From assembly GCF_030052815.1 (NCBI RefSeq), contig NC_079505.1, forward strand, positions 77,398,949 to 77,462,948: a DNA stretch of 64,000 nt. Reading direction: 5' to 3'. A model generated the notes under the pieces. It was not told the DNA's origin and ran no database searches. It was given only the letters and a program-made list of their open reading frames with translations. This DNA is from Hevea brasiliensis (lineage: Eukaryota > Streptophyta > Magnoliopsida > Malpighiales > Euphorbiaceae). The translations under genes and the position numbers were made by a program. Positions 1 to 13,214 of the stretch are shown one piece after another; the stretch's first letter is position 1, and each line of letters starts with the position of its first letter.

Positions 1-489
1 ACGGTCACCAAACAACAGAATAAAAGGGAGCTTATGAGTTTTGGTAACTTGACAAGCATTGCATGGAAAGGAATCTAACTTATTAAAAGACAAATTATTA
101 TGACTAAGAATTCTTTGAACAGTACGCAGGTGTGCATGGCCAAGTCTGGCATGCCAGGTCTGAAATTTAGCAGCATTGACAGTTAGTGAGAAAGAGTTTG
201 CAGATTGAAGCAGAATTTAAAAAAGACCATCCTTACTCAGGCCTTGGTAAAGGATTCATCTCGTGAGGATATCCTTAATAATAAAAATGTTAGGAAAAAA
301 TTCAATTGAAACATTATTGTTAGCTGTCAACAAATAGACAGACAAAAGATTTCTGTTAATCAAAGGAGAGCAAAGAATATCATTAAGAAAAAACCTATAT
401 GAGTTATGGGAAGAGTAGTACCATTACCAATTATGACTTCATCGGTCTCAGCATAAGTAGATGGATTATTGATATTCCCATGATCAAGT
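1..489 (-). pseudogene. Copia element E: pol remnant (end of protease and GAG-pre-integrase domain)
   Basis: Read on the minus strand, the segment gives a degenerate Ty1/Copia polyprotein. It resumes just after the protease active-site region with a stretch containing NNPSTYAETDEVIIGNG, and runs into a GAG-pre-integrase block with the hallmark WHARLGHAHLRTVQRIL and a CNAC zinc-type pair. Frames shift around position 180-260, so it is not functional. The missing upstream part (gag, zinc knuckle, start of protease) is found 22 kb away at 22467-23447. The protease sequence breaks off there exactly where this piece resumes, so both belong to one element split by insertion D2. The rest of pol and the 3' LTR lie left of the window. 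Confidence 0.8.
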
Positions 490-1296
490 TAGAACACCCT
501 AAATTTTTAAATAATTATTTTGTGTTGATACTGATGAATTCATTAATATAATTGTTTAGGTGATCAGAATCAGCCTTCTTCTCTCATCCGGCCGCTGCAG
601 TGATATCTGATGGATTTATGAGTAAATATTAATTTTATTTATGATTTCAATATTATTATATGAATGAGTGGAAGCATGGTAATTGGTGCATTGAATTTAA
701 AAATTTTTCTTTTAGGGTTTCATGCATCATACCACATCTCTTATGTGCCTAATTAATTTCAATGCTCAATTGTATATTAAAACACTTTTAATATGTATTA
801 GGATTTTCATTTGCCATTCAAGATTGTGAATTAACAAATTAATTCAATTAAACCCTAATTTGAAAGAGGAATTTGGGCACTAATCTCTTTGATGCACTAT
901 GGACGCAATTGACGCCTTTAGGAAGCTCCTAGGACCCCAAGTGTTATCCCTCTAGCTTATCCACACCAAGATTACCAATGGGTAGCCCCCAATTTTGCTT
1001 CTTAAGCCTTGTCAACTAATTATAATTTGGGGTTTTGCCTTTAGAGAGGTTATATGTGTATATAGGACACTAGAAACAATTTCTAGCAATTTTAATTCAA
1101 AAGGAATGGAGTGATTCTCTTTGAATTGATGAGAAAGCAAGAAGAGAATATGAAGAACCCTCTGTGCCATCACACATGAGAGAAAGAGAGGTGGCTGATT
1201 TTTCTTATAACTTCTCTTTATATACTTAGGTCAAATAATCACTTAAACCCTTTGCCACATGTCACCACTACATTGCATCTTATTTTTAATTGACTT

Positions 1297-2694
1297 AATC
1301 TCATTAAGCCAAGTGTCAAAGCTAGACTTAATCTTGACTTTGATCATCTTGCATGATTGGAAGACAAATGGCAAGCTTATATGGTGTCATGTGTCACCAT
1401 CTCATGGTGCCACATGTCACCATGTGAAATGATCAAATTACTCTTATGTTTTAATTTTGAGTTTTCAACCCAAAATCATTATTTCTCTTCTTCTAATCAA
1501 TTTATATTAAATATAAATTAATTAATTAATCTCCATTAATTAATTTCTCACAATTAAATTCATATTTAAACACTTTAAATATAAATTTAGCTTATACTAT
1601 GCATCCAATAATCTAAATTTGATTTCAAGCCATACTAGGGACTTTGCAATCTCATTACAAACCAAATCTATTTAATTGATTAATTAAACTCTTTAATTAA
1701 TCAATTAAATCACTTTTTACTTGGTGATTAACTTGTGTATGTGTGTGACTTACTAGGCTCATCACTAATTAGCAATGAGATATGATATTAACTGTCACAC
1801 CTTACCCCTCTATAAGGCATAACATGATCCCAGAGAATACCTAATGCATTACCGAACTTCACCTATCGATAACTCATTAAGTATCATACAAGGGATTTTA
1901 AAACAATTTTCTTACTTTTTATAAGTGGTGAGCATTTTCTAATAAGTATCAAAACATTTAATTAGAGTTTGAAATCTCATTAAGCCAAGTGTCAAAGCTA
2001 GACTTAATCTTCACTTTGATTATCTTGCATGATAGGAAGACAAATGGCAAGCTTATATGGTGTCATGTGTCACCACCTCATGGTGCCACATGTCACCATC
2101 TCATGGTGCCACATGTCACCATCTCATGGTGCCATATGTCACCATGTGAAATGATCAAATTACCCTTATGTTTTAATTTTGAGTTTTCAACCCAAAATCA
2201 TTATTTCTCCTCTTCTAATCAATTTATATCAAATATAAATTAATTAATTAATCTCCATTAATTAATTTCTCATAATTAAATTCATATTTAAACACTTTAA
2301 ATATAAATTTAACTTATACTATGCATCCAATAATCTAGATTTGATTTCAAGCCATGCTAGGGACTTTACAATCTCATTACAAACCAAATCTATTTAATTG
2401 ATCAATTAAACTCTTTAATTAATCAATTAAATCACATTTTACTTGGTGATTAACTTGTGTATGTGTGTGACTCACTAGGCTCATCACTAATTAGCAATGA
2501 GATATGATATTAACTGTCACACCTTACCCCTCTATAAGGCATAACATGATCCCATAGAATACTTAATGAATTACCGAACTTCACCTATTGATAACTCATT
2601 AAGTACCCTACAAGGGATTTTAAAACAATTTTCTTACTTTTTATAAGTGGTGAGCATTTTCTAATAAGTATCAAAACATTTAATTAGAGTTTGA
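1297..2694. repeat. Tandem duplication (676 + 722 bp) across the A-LTR / B-LTR junction
   Basis: Unit 1 (1297-1972) and unit 2 (1973-2694) each begin with aatctcattaagccaag from the LTR of A and run through the TTAAC target into the first ~180 bp of insertion B1, ending gagttt-ga. Because the unit includes the host/insertion junction, the duplication happened after B1 inserted. Unit 2 is 46 bp longer, due to two extra copies of a 23-bp minisatellite (catggtgccacatgtcacca type) at about 2075-2145. The 5' LTR of A has the single-copy state. A small ORF over unit 2 is chance. Confidence 0.9.
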
Positions 2695-5600
2695 AAACTA
2701 GTTAAGATTTTTGTCCCATTTTATTTTTTTGCAAATTTTATAAAAATTTTGGCAGAGTGCCGTCTGTATTTTGAGAAAACAGTTTTTCAAATACATGTAA
2801 AAAGTACTTCTAATGATTTATCTCAACAACTTCATCAATTCAACATCCATCCCAACCAATTTCAACATCATTTCTCAAATTTCAAAATTTAACATCATCA
2901 AAAACACTACTAAGTAATTTCATTCAATTTAAAATAAAATATTTCCATTCATATTTTATTAAAAATAAAACAATTTATATACATTATTATAAAAATTTAC
3001 ATTAAGAAAAATCCAAACTAAAATTTATTACAAGGTTTATACAACTCTATACAACTGTTCATGACCATTTTCTACATTTACATATATTACATACATCAAA
3101 ATAATTTTTACAATCAGGATATAAAATATACCCGATAAACTTCAGAGTAGGTAGCTCCTCAATCATCAGCAGCTCACTCTGCTGCTCCTCTAGTCTCTAT
3201 ATCTACGACAGCAATAACAGTCATCGCTGAGTACTAGGACTCAGTGGTGCACAACATACTAAAATAACCTTTATATAGAATTTAAATCGTATTTATTTAA
3301 AAATTAAACTGAACATGCAATATAAATTCAAAACATGATTTATAAGATTTTAATCCAAACAATTTCATTTTAAAAGTCTCAAAACAAATTTCATAAAAAT
3401 ACACAGTTATATCATGCCATTCGAAACAAATATCATCTCAATAGCCAGAAGCTAAGGAGAAGTCACATCACAAGGCTAGCTAGCTCAAATATATGGGAAC
3501 CCATTCTTTTTCTTCTTCTACTGGCACACACCTCAACATTTCAGCCAGAAAAGGAATTAAAATTCGAAACTGATTTCCCCCACTAATCATGCTAGTGAGG
3601 TATTCAAATATATGGTCATGACACTATAATTTCAAAACTATCTTAACAATTTACTAAACATTTAACGCTATTTCAAATATATACAATTGAACTTTCAACA
3701 ATTTAAATTAAAAGCATAATAAACATTTCAAAACAATGATATCACAATTCAATATTTCAATTCATTCAAAACGATGTACAGAAAAAAATTTACAGAAATT
3801 CTATGTTGTACACAAATCTTATACAAGTTGCCTTTTGGCCTTGACTCGATCCCTCGGGTTCTTTTTCGGTATTCTTTTCAACTGAAACACACAGTTTCAC
3901 AGTATTTTAGTATAATAACTTATCATAAATCCAAAAATAAATTCAAATTTACTTTTACCTAGCTTTAATACGCTAAACTTGGCGTTCTTTAAAATTTGTG
4001 TTTCGAAGTTACTATTCACTACACTATTCAAGTCAATTTGTTGACTTTCTAATGCTTAATAGGTATGGGAATTCCAATTTCACCCACATGCCACATTTTG
4101 GTTACTAAATTTGTTGGTTTTGGTTATTTATCCAAATTTTAAGTCTTTTAGGAAAATTTGTAAATTTTCAATTTTAGTATCCTATGTTACACTATTCCAT
4201 TGGTCATGTTGCTGTTAGAATTTGGCTAAGTTTTCTTCATAGAATTTATTTCTTATTGTCTTAAATTTATTCTCCTTTTTGAATCACTCCATTTGGAGTT
4301 TTGGAGCTCAAGTTATAGCCATTTGAATCATGGCTGCCGGATTGGACTTACCAGTTGCAGGTAAATTTACAGGTTACGCGGTTTAGGCCACCAATTTTGG
4401 GTGGCTCAATGACTTGTTAAGGGCATAATCTGGGTTTGTATTCTTCATAAAAGTTTTAGGTCTATATCTCAGCTTTCTACTTGTAAAATTTCAGGTCATT
4501 TAGACCTGCCTAGCCCAAGTTATGGCCAAATGAACAGTTCATTTGGTCATTTTTGTACAGGGCAGAACACTCACTTCCGGATTTGGCCAATTTGTTCACT
4601 ATACTATGGTCACTTTTTGGGCATGATTCCTGAATGAAAAATGTGCCATTTTGTGTTTAGTTTCATTCTTAATTAGCCTCACACTAATTAGGTTGGTAAA
4701 TTTTCAATTTTAGTCCCTGAAAGGGACCTAGGTCAAGTTGCCTGTAGATTGACCCTCAACAATCCGAATTTAAACTTGTTTCCAATAATTCATACACACC
4801 ACAAATGGTCACAATTGACCATTTCTCATCTCAAATAAGGTCAATAATATCATTTGGCCAATTCTCAAATTTTTCTTCAATTTTCACATGTTCAAAACCC
4901 TAGCTACACACAAAGCTCAATCTAATGCAATTTAAAGTGTGTATTCATGTTCTACACACCTAATTCACCTCAAATAGCCATTCAATGTCACACCTTACCC
5001 CTCTGTAAGGCATAACATGATCCCTTAGAATACCTAATGAACTACCGAACTTCACCTACCGATAACTCATTAAGTACCCTACAAGGGATTTTAAAACAAT
5101 TTTCTTCTTTTTGATAAGTGGTGAGCATTTCTAATAAATATTTAAAACATGTAATTAAGTTGAAAGCTAGTTGGAAATTTTGGCCCATTTTATTTTTTCG
5201 CAAATTTTATAAAAATTTTAACAGAGTTTCCTCTGTATTTTGAGAAAACAGTTCTTTAAATACCTGTAAAAAGCACTTCTAAAAGTTTTTCTCAACCACT
5301 ACTTCGGTTTCACAATCAAACTCAATCAATTTCACAATCATTTCAATAAATTTCTCAAGTTCAAAATTCAATAGTCCTCAAGGTACAGTCAATCAATTTC
5401 ATACATTCATATTTCTTTAAAGATAAACAATTTATGTATACATCATATAAAAATTTACATTAAGAAAATCCAAACCAAAGTTTATTACAAATTTTATACA
5501 GATTTTGTACAAGCTGCTCAAAACCTATCTTCACATGTCCATACATTTCTGTGCATTACATACATCAAAATAAATATTTAGGATCAGGGTATAAATTATA

Positions 5601-8600
5601 CCCGATAGCTTCAAAGTAGAACGATCCTCAATCCTCAGCAGCTCAGTCTGCTGCTCCTCTAGTCTCTCAGATCTGCGGCATAAAGAATAAAGCTATCGCT
5701 GAGTACTAGGACTCAGTGGTGCACAACATACTAAAATAATCTTTATGCAAAAATAAAATCACCTTTATTAAAAAATTTGACTAAACATGAGCATTAAACA
5801 CAAAACATGATTTATGAGATTTTAATGCAAACCACGTTCTTTTCAAAGTATCAAAACACTTTTCATAAAACCCACAGTTAGATCATGCCATTCGAAACAA
5901 ATAGAATCTCAATAGCCAGAGGCTAAAGAGAAATCACATCACAAGGCTAGCTAGCTCAAATATATGGATATCCATTCACATCCTCTTCTACTGGCACACC
6001 TCAACACTTCTCCAGAGAAGGAATCAAAATTCGAAACTAATTACCCCCACTAGTCATGCTAGTGAGGTGTTCAAATATATGGTCATGACACTGTGGTTTC
6101 AAAACTTATCTTAACAATTTGCTAAACATTGTCATTTCAAATATACACAATAACTTTCACAATTTAAATCAAAACATCATAAATAGGGTCACAATACTTT
6201 CAACAATTCAAAGTAAAAGTAAAATGCATATTTCATTCACTTAATCAATAAATTTTAAAGCATAGTGATATTGTGCACAAATCTCAAACGAGTCGCCTGT
6301 TGGCCTTGACTCGACTCCTCGGGTTCTGTCCCGGTATTCTTTTCCACTGAAACACACAATTTCACAGTGTTTTAGTACCATAACTTAGCATAAATCCAAT
6401 AATAAATTTAACTTCACTTTTACCTAGCTCTAACGTGCTAAATTCGACGTTCTTGAAATTTTGCGTTTTGGGTTACTATTCACTGCACTATTCAAGTCAA
6501 ATTATTAACTTTCTAAGGCTTAATAGGTATGGGAATTCCAACTTCACCCACATACCACATTTTGGTCACTAAACTTGTTGGTTTTGGTCATTTTCTAAAA
6601 ACTTAGGTCTTTTAGGCAAAATTGCCAATTTTCAATTTTGGTGTCCTTAATTGTACTGTTTCATTGGTCAGTCTACTGTTGGAATTTGGCAAAGCTTTCT
6701 TCATAGAAAATGTTCCTTATTGTCTTAAGTTTATTCTCCTTTTTGAATCACCCCAATTGGAGTTTTGTAGAGAGAGTTATATCCATTGAAACTTTACTGT
6801 TCATATGGCAATCTGCAGTTCTGCAAATTCAGGTCACTAACTATGCTCAGTATTTTGATTGGGTTAATGGCATAATTTGAGTTAGTATTTTTCATAAAAG
6901 TTTTAGATCTATATCTTATCTAATTGCTGGTAAAATTTCAGGTCATTTTGACCTGCCTAGCTCGAGTTATGACCAAATGAACAAACACTGTTCATTTGGT
7001 CAGTTTGTGCAGAGGCAGCCTGCGATTTTCCGATTTCGGCTACTTTGTTCACTAGGTTTTAGTCATTTTTTGGGCAGGCTTCCTAAATGAAAATTGTGTC
7101 ATTTAGTGCCTATTTTCATCTCCAATTGGTCCCATACCAATTGGACTTGTAAAATTTCATTTTTGGTCCCTCAAAGTTGACTTTTTGGTCATGGTGCATA
7201 CCCAATCCGAATTGGCTTTTAATTCCAACACTTCTAACACACCTCATTTGGCCACAAATGACCATTTTTCACTTCACATTAGGTCAAAGACATCATTTCA
7301 CCATTTCTCCAAATTTTGTCTCCTAAACCCTAGGTCCAAAACCCTAACTTCCATGTTTAACTCACTTATTGAATTCTAATTGCATACTTAGAAGTTATAC
7401 ACTCATTCACACTTAACTAATTCATAATTTGTATCAAAATTATCTATCCTCAAACCTAAACCCTAGCTACCCACATTTCTATTTGGTCCACAATGCTTGA
7501 TTTTATTCACTTATTTTTTGCTTACAAATGTAACTTAGCTACTTAAACATAAATTCAAAGAGAGAATGAAGGAAGAGTACCAACCTTAAGTGAGCAGAAT
7601 TTTTAGCTCTAATTTTTCAATTTCACTCCCTTTTTCCTTTCCTTTCCTTTTCTTCTTCAAATGCTTCCCCAAGTGAAGTTAACAAGTTTTTATGGATTAA
7701 TTTGGGGACAAAATAAGGTTAAGTGGGTGGAATCAAGCTTGTATCAAGCTTCCATGGGAGTTTTTTGGTGAGGGAGAGGGAGAGAGAATGGTTCACGTTT
7801 TTTTGAGAGGATGAAGTCTTTTTCTTTTTTTTTTTCTTTTGTTTTGTTTTTATCCCTATGGAAGACCCAAAAATCCATTTAATTAATTTATTAATTATAT
7901 GACTTATGGCATCATGCATGATATCATGCATGATGTTATCTTCCTACACCTTTTTAACTTTTTCATTTTCTCTTTTTTTTTTATTAGTTCTTTAATTTAA
8001 TTCTCGATTCCGAAATTTTCTTTTCTCCGATTTTATTTGACAGTTAGGTCAGGAGTCAGGTCTCGGGGTCAATTGACCAAATTGCCCCTCGCCGGTTCAT
8101 CCCGGTTTGCAATTAATTCCATATTTCTTTCGGCTCCCTGACCTAATTATTTGACTGGCTTAATAGTTCTTTTTCGTGATTTTCTCTTTTCCAATGTGTT
8201 CATAAGGGTCCTAAGGACCGCGGCGTCACATTTTACGATTCGAAATTTGAGTTTAAAATGACTTCACAGTCATTCCCGAGAAGGTCACCCATCGCTGTGA
8301 CTCTCGGCTCGTTTAACTTCTTATGTTCTGTTTTTCTTATTTATACTTAACTAATTGAACATTACTAATTATTTGTATTTATGGCTTATCTAGTTGTCTT
8401 AAGTGTGGTTCTAATCCCCTTAATTGTCCGGACCGACACCGGTCACCGGAACAGTGAAATCTACCAGGCTATGCAAATAGGGGTGTTACATTCAAAACCA
8501 TCAAACTCATTCTTAACAAACTCTAACCCTAGTTGGAAGAATTTCCTATTTACTCCCCCAACAATTGGTTGTTTTGATTTTTAAGTTGAAATCTAAGTTA

Positions 8601-9536
8601 AATTAACTCAAAACATGTGTTTTAAACAAAAAATTTCAATTTAAATTCTTACCTCAACTTTGGAGTTCCACTTCCTCAATTCTTTCCTTTTCTCCTCCCT
8701 TTTTCTTCTTCAATCTCTTTCTCAAATTGATCTAACAAGTTTTTATGGAAGAGTTTGGGGCAAGGTAGGGTTAAGTTGGGTGAACTCAAGCTTGAGATCA
8801 AGCTTCCATGGTGGTTTTGTAATGGAGAGGAAGAGAGAGAGCTTGGACGTCCAAAGAAGAAGAAGAAATTAAATGATTTTATTTTTTTTTCTTTTCTTTG
8901 TTTTATGAATTTATCCTTTAGGAAGACCATAAATTAAATTAATTAAATTTTAATTATAATATTTATTGCATCATGCATAATGTCATCACTTTTCACTTTT
9001 CTCTTTTTTTTTTTCTATTTATTTTTTCATTAGTTCTTTAATTTAATTTTCGATTCTGAAATTTTCTTTTCTTCGATTTTATTTGACAGTTAGGTCAGGA
9101 GTCAGCTTTCGGGGTCAATTGACCAAATTGTCCCTCGCAGGTTCGACCCGGTTTGCAAATAATTCAATATTTCTTTCAGATCCCTGACCTAATTATTTGA
9201 TTGGCTTAACAATTTTTTTTGGGGATTTTCTCTTTTCCACTGTGTTTGCAATAGTCCTAAGGACTGTAGCATCACATTTTATGATTAGAAATTTGAGTTT
9301 AAATCAACTTCGCAATCTTTTCCGAGAAGGTCACCCATCGCTGTGACTCTCAGCTCATTTAACTTCTTATGTTCTGTTTTTCTTATTTATACTTAACTAA
9401 TTGACAATTACTAATTATTTGTGTTTAGGGTTTATCTAGTTATCTTAAATGTGGTTCTAATCTCCTTAATTGTCCGGACCGATACCGGTCATCGGAATAG
9501 TGAAATATACCAGGCTATACAAATAGGGGTGTTACA
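1793..9536 (+). mobile_element. B1 outer: ~3.5-kb non-coding LTR (solo LTR), holding an inner copy of itself
   Basis: Starts TGTCACACCTTACCCC at 1793 and ends GGGGTGTTACA at 9536, with perfect TSD TTAAC (1788-1792 and 9537-9541). A second start at 2515 is the tandem-duplicated copy. Removing the duplication and inner copy leaves about 3.5 kb, matching the inner copy. It has TG...CA ends, a 5-bp TSD and no coding capacity, and it aligns with two other copies over its whole length. This fits a solo LTR of an LTR retrotransposon with unusually long LTRs, though a LARD-like non-coding element is possible. Confidence 0.82.
4986..8490 (+). mobile_element. B1 inner: complete solo LTR of family B
   Basis: A 3505-bp copy with TGTCACACCTTACCCC start, GGGGTGTTACA end and perfect TSD TTCAA (4981-4985 and 8491-8495). 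It has inserted into another member of its own family in the same orientation. It shows no long ORF; the small ORFs inside are chance. Landmarks shared with the outer copy and B2 are the CTGAGTACTAGGACTCAG palindrome (about 5698), a GACCAAATGAACA hairpin (6970-7002) and a CATGCATG-rich palindrome (7910-7935). Confidence 0.88.
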
Positions 9537-10524
9537 TTAACTCTTAATATCATCAGAACTCTTTCTTACCATGAATGATTTCTCTAAATCATTTTAGGCA
9601 TCTCATTGACCATGGTTGATACCTAGCATAGCGTGCCATGGTCACCCAATCAGTAACAAGGAATATCTTAAATGAACCTATAATCATATGTTACCATGCA
9701 CTAGAATCTCTCCATTACAAAATCTCAATTCGAGTAGAGTCATGGTTAATGTCAAACCCTATTTGCTATGAATATTATGTTCTTTTTTAATTCCAATTCT
9801 TGATTAATTAGATTTTCTTGTCAGAAACTCTTTTCTGACTAAATCTGTCTGTCCTGGCCAGGAACTTGAAACATCAAGAACAATTAAATGAACATAGGAT
9901 TTTATCCCTATTTACTTAGGGTAACGGATTCCATCTTAATCAACACCTATCTCCATATATAACTAGTAGGAGCCAACACATGCCCATTACCCATACATAG
10001 TACAAGTATGAAAGCAGTATTAAACTCAAATCACCTGTATATAAGATAACTGTGTTATCTCAGGTCTAAAGATTATATGCACTGATATGATATATGACAA
10101 TATATTGATAAGAGTAAACTTCATGTGCTGTCATATGCGCTACTGGTTCAGCTTACTTATCATGTATAAGTGCCTATCATGTTTGTTATGTGGCATGAGA
10201 CTCACCACTCCATTTTATTTATATCTCATATAAATACCTTGGGAACAAACATGATTACAATCTTTCTAGATAAGTCATGTCCTGTGTGAAGTATCCTCGA
10301 TTGTGAACCAATTTATGATACTTTGTGCTAGAAATATTGTTACTCATGTTCTTAACAACTTAAGAATAGAATTTATAACAAAATATCAATGGACCTTTTC
10401 TATTACACATAAGTATATTATGTAAACGGAAAAGTGAAATTGCCTTTTTATTAATAAAATAATTACAAAATAAATACAAAATGATATGCTCTAGGGCATA
10501 CTACTAATAATCTTCCACTAGCAC

Positions 10525-12310
10525 TAGAGCCATTCATTATAATATCTTAGACCCATCTTCTCAAGATGTCGGTCTAACTGAGTTTGTGATATAGGCTTAG
10601 TGAATGTATCAGCTGGATTTTCAGCTGATGCTATTTTCTGCATGGCTACATCGCCTCGCCCAACTATCTCTCTGATAATGTGTTAGCGCCTTTCTATGTG
10701 TTTGGATTTTTGGTGAGACCGGGGTTCCTTAACTTGTATGACCGCTCCATTGTTGTCACAGTAGAGAGGAATAGCTGACTCAATGGAAGGAACTACTGCA
10801 AGTTCTATCACAAACTTCTTTATCCAAACGGCCTCTTTTGCAGCATCTGATGCAGCAATGTACTTGGCCTCTATAGTGGAATCAGCAGTCGTACTCTGTT
10901 TGGAACTCTTCTAACTAACTGCACCTCCATTACAAATGAACACAAACCCAGAGGTAGATTTTCTATCATCGATATCTTATTAAAAATCAGAATTAGTATA
11001 ACCATCCAATTGCAAGTCACCACCTCCATAAATCAAGAATAAATCCTTAGTTCTTCTCAAGTATTTAAGGATATTCTTGATAGTTATCCAGTGTTCCAAA
11101 CCTGAATTGGATTGAAACCTGCTAGTCAAACTAACAGCATACGTGATATCTGGCCTAGTACACATCATTGCATACATCAAACTTCCAATAACCGAAGTAT
11201 ATGGAATCCTGGCCATTTTATCTCTTTCTTCTAGTGTCTTTGGAGACATCTCTTTAGAAAGGTGGATACCATGTCTTACTGGTAACAATCCTCTCTTGGA
11301 ATCAAGTATGTTAAACCTCTTTAACACCTTTTCCAAGTAAAGACTTTGGGATAAACCAATTATTCTTTTCGCTTTATCTCTATAGATGCGAATTATAAGA
11401 ATATAGGTTGCCTTCCCTAAGTCTTTTATGAAGAATGTATTTGACAACCATACTTTTACAGTTGTTAACATACCTATATCATTACCTATCAACAGAATGT
11501 CATCCATATATAAGACAAGGAAAGTGATAGCACTATCACTAACCTTCTTATACACATGGTTCATCCACATTTTTTATAAAACCAAATGACTTAATGGCTT
11601 CATCAAAATGGATGTTCCAACTCCTCGAAGCTTGTTTTAACCCATAAATAAATCGCTTTAGCTTGCATACCTTGTAACCATCTTGAGATTCAAAAAAACC
11701 CTTAGGTTGTTCCATGAAAATGTTTTCATCAATGTATCCATTGAGAAAAGTTATTTTGACATCCATCTGCCAAATCTCACAATCATAGTATGCAGCTATT
11801 CTAATAGAATCCTAATTAATTTAAGCATGGCAACAGGTGAAAAAGTCTCCTCATAGTTGATTCCTTGCTTTTGGCGAAACTCTTTCGCTACTAGCCTTGC
11901 TTTATAGGTCTCTACCTTTCCATCAGAACCAATTTTCTTCTTGAAAACCCATTTATTCCTATAGGTACAATACCTTCAAGTGGGTCAACAAGGTCCCAAA
12001 CTTGGTTCTTATGCATGGAATCAATTTTGGATTTCATAGCTTTAATCCATTTTGAAGAATCTATATCTGATATAGTTTCTTCATAGGTAAGAAGATCATC
12101 TCCATGATCTACTTCTTTATAAGTAAACAACTCTTGTTCATCTTTATGAAGAAAACCATATCTCATTGGTGGGTGAGATATCCTAGTTGATATGCGAGGA
12201 ATTACTGTAGATGTTTCATCAATAGGTGTAGGTTGACTAGCTGGATCTATATCCATTTGATCTATTGGTTGGTCAGAATTCTCCAATTCTAACTCTATTT
12301 GCCTTGAATA
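10525..12310 (-). pseudogene. Copia A: reverse transcriptase and RNase H remnant
   Basis: Minus-strand reading pieces, with several frameshifts and stops, cover the Copia RT and RNase H. In order they are a linker rich in acidic residues, the RT start (SSKWIKAMKSKIDSMHKNQVWDLV), MDVKITFLNGYIDENIFMEQP, the catalytic YMDD in LVLYMDDILLIGNDI, the family block SVIGSLMYAMMCTRPDITYA, and an RNase H tail with YCDNNGAV and ADTFTKP near 10560-10760. The catalytic YMDD is intact although the frame is broken at least five times, so no product is expected. It ends just before the polypurine tract and 3' LTR. Confidence 0.85.
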
Positions 12311-12639
12311 AACTGTTATTCAAGAAACATGGCATCTCTGCTTACCACAACCTTTTGTGATGTAGGCAAATAAAAATAATATCCAAAACTTTCTTTTGGA
12401 TATCCAATAAATCGACCTTTTTCTGATTTGATTTTCAATTTATCAGTGTTCAGCTTTTTAATGTAAGCTAGACAACCTCAAATCTTAACATGCTTAAGAC
12501 TCAGTTTTCTTCCATATCATATCTCATAAGGTGTGAAAGAAACTGATTTTGATGGAATCCTCTTCAGAACATGCAAAGCTGATTCTAATGCAAATCCCCA
12601 AAAGGAGATTGGCATATCAATATAGCTCATCATACTACG

Positions 12640-13200
12640 TACTATATCTAATAGGGTATGATTTCTCCTTTCAGATACACCATTCAGCTATGGCGTTCCT
12701 GAAGGAGTCAGTTGGGAGACAATGCCATACTCTTTCAAGTATTCATCAAATTCAATACTTAAGTATTCACCTCCACGATCTGATCGAAGAGTCTTAATAC
12801 TTTTTCCTGTTTGATTTTCTACTTCACATTTAAATTCTTTGAACTTTTCAAAGGATTTATGTTTGTATTTTATCAAATACAAATACCCAAACCTTGATTT
12901 ATCATCAGTAAAAGTAATAAAGTAATGAAAACTACCTCTAGCCATTTCCTTAAATGGACCACATACATCACTATATATCAATTCCAAAATATTTTTAGCT
13001 CTTAGTCCTTGTCCAAAAAAAGGTGATCTACTCATTTTAGCCTTGAAGGCAGGATTCATAAGGTAGAGTAGGTTCATAATCCAATGAGGATAAAATCCTC
13101 ATTTTTTCCAGCTTTGCAATCCTATCTTCTGTAACATGACCTAATCTTAAGTGCCAAATATATTTTGAACTTGAGTTGATTTTCATTATGGCATTACATT
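12640..13200 (-). pseudogene. Copia A: GAG-pre-integrase and integrase remnant
   Basis: On the minus strand a WHLRLGHVTEDRIAKLEK block (GAG-pre-integrase) near 13100-13160 is followed by an integrase core between about 12688 and 12990. The core shows ELIYSDVCGPF (first catalytic Asp), the FTDDKSRFGY strand, LRSDRGGEYLS (second Asp) and a following Glu. The piece between GAG-pre-integrase and integrase is shifted in frame. About 330 bp from 12310 to 12640 hold the eroded integrase C-terminus with many stops. The zinc knuckle lies almost directly upstream of WHLRLGH, so the protease domain seems to be missing. Confidence 0.8.
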
Positions 13201-13214
13201 CATTTAGATTGCTA

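Larger units (their letters stand above)
661..10509 (-). repeat. 3' LTR of Copia A (expanded by nested insertions)
   Basis: The 661-1792 and 9542-10509 parts match the intact 5' LTR at 19256-21337 along their full length. This LTR has grown from about 2.1 to 9.8 kb because B1 inserted at TTAAC (1788-1792 and 9537-9541) and a tandem duplication then copied the junction. Just above 10509, read on minus, a purine-rich stretch (agtggaagatta) fits the polypurine tract that precedes a 3' LTR. The terminal TGTT has decayed to TATT (read on minus). Confidence 0.85.

Noticed and set aside
2515..2694. Apparent third independent B insertion with TTAAC TSD
   Set aside because: The preceding 540 bp repeat the LTR of A, so the start at 2515 is the duplicated junction, not a new insertion.
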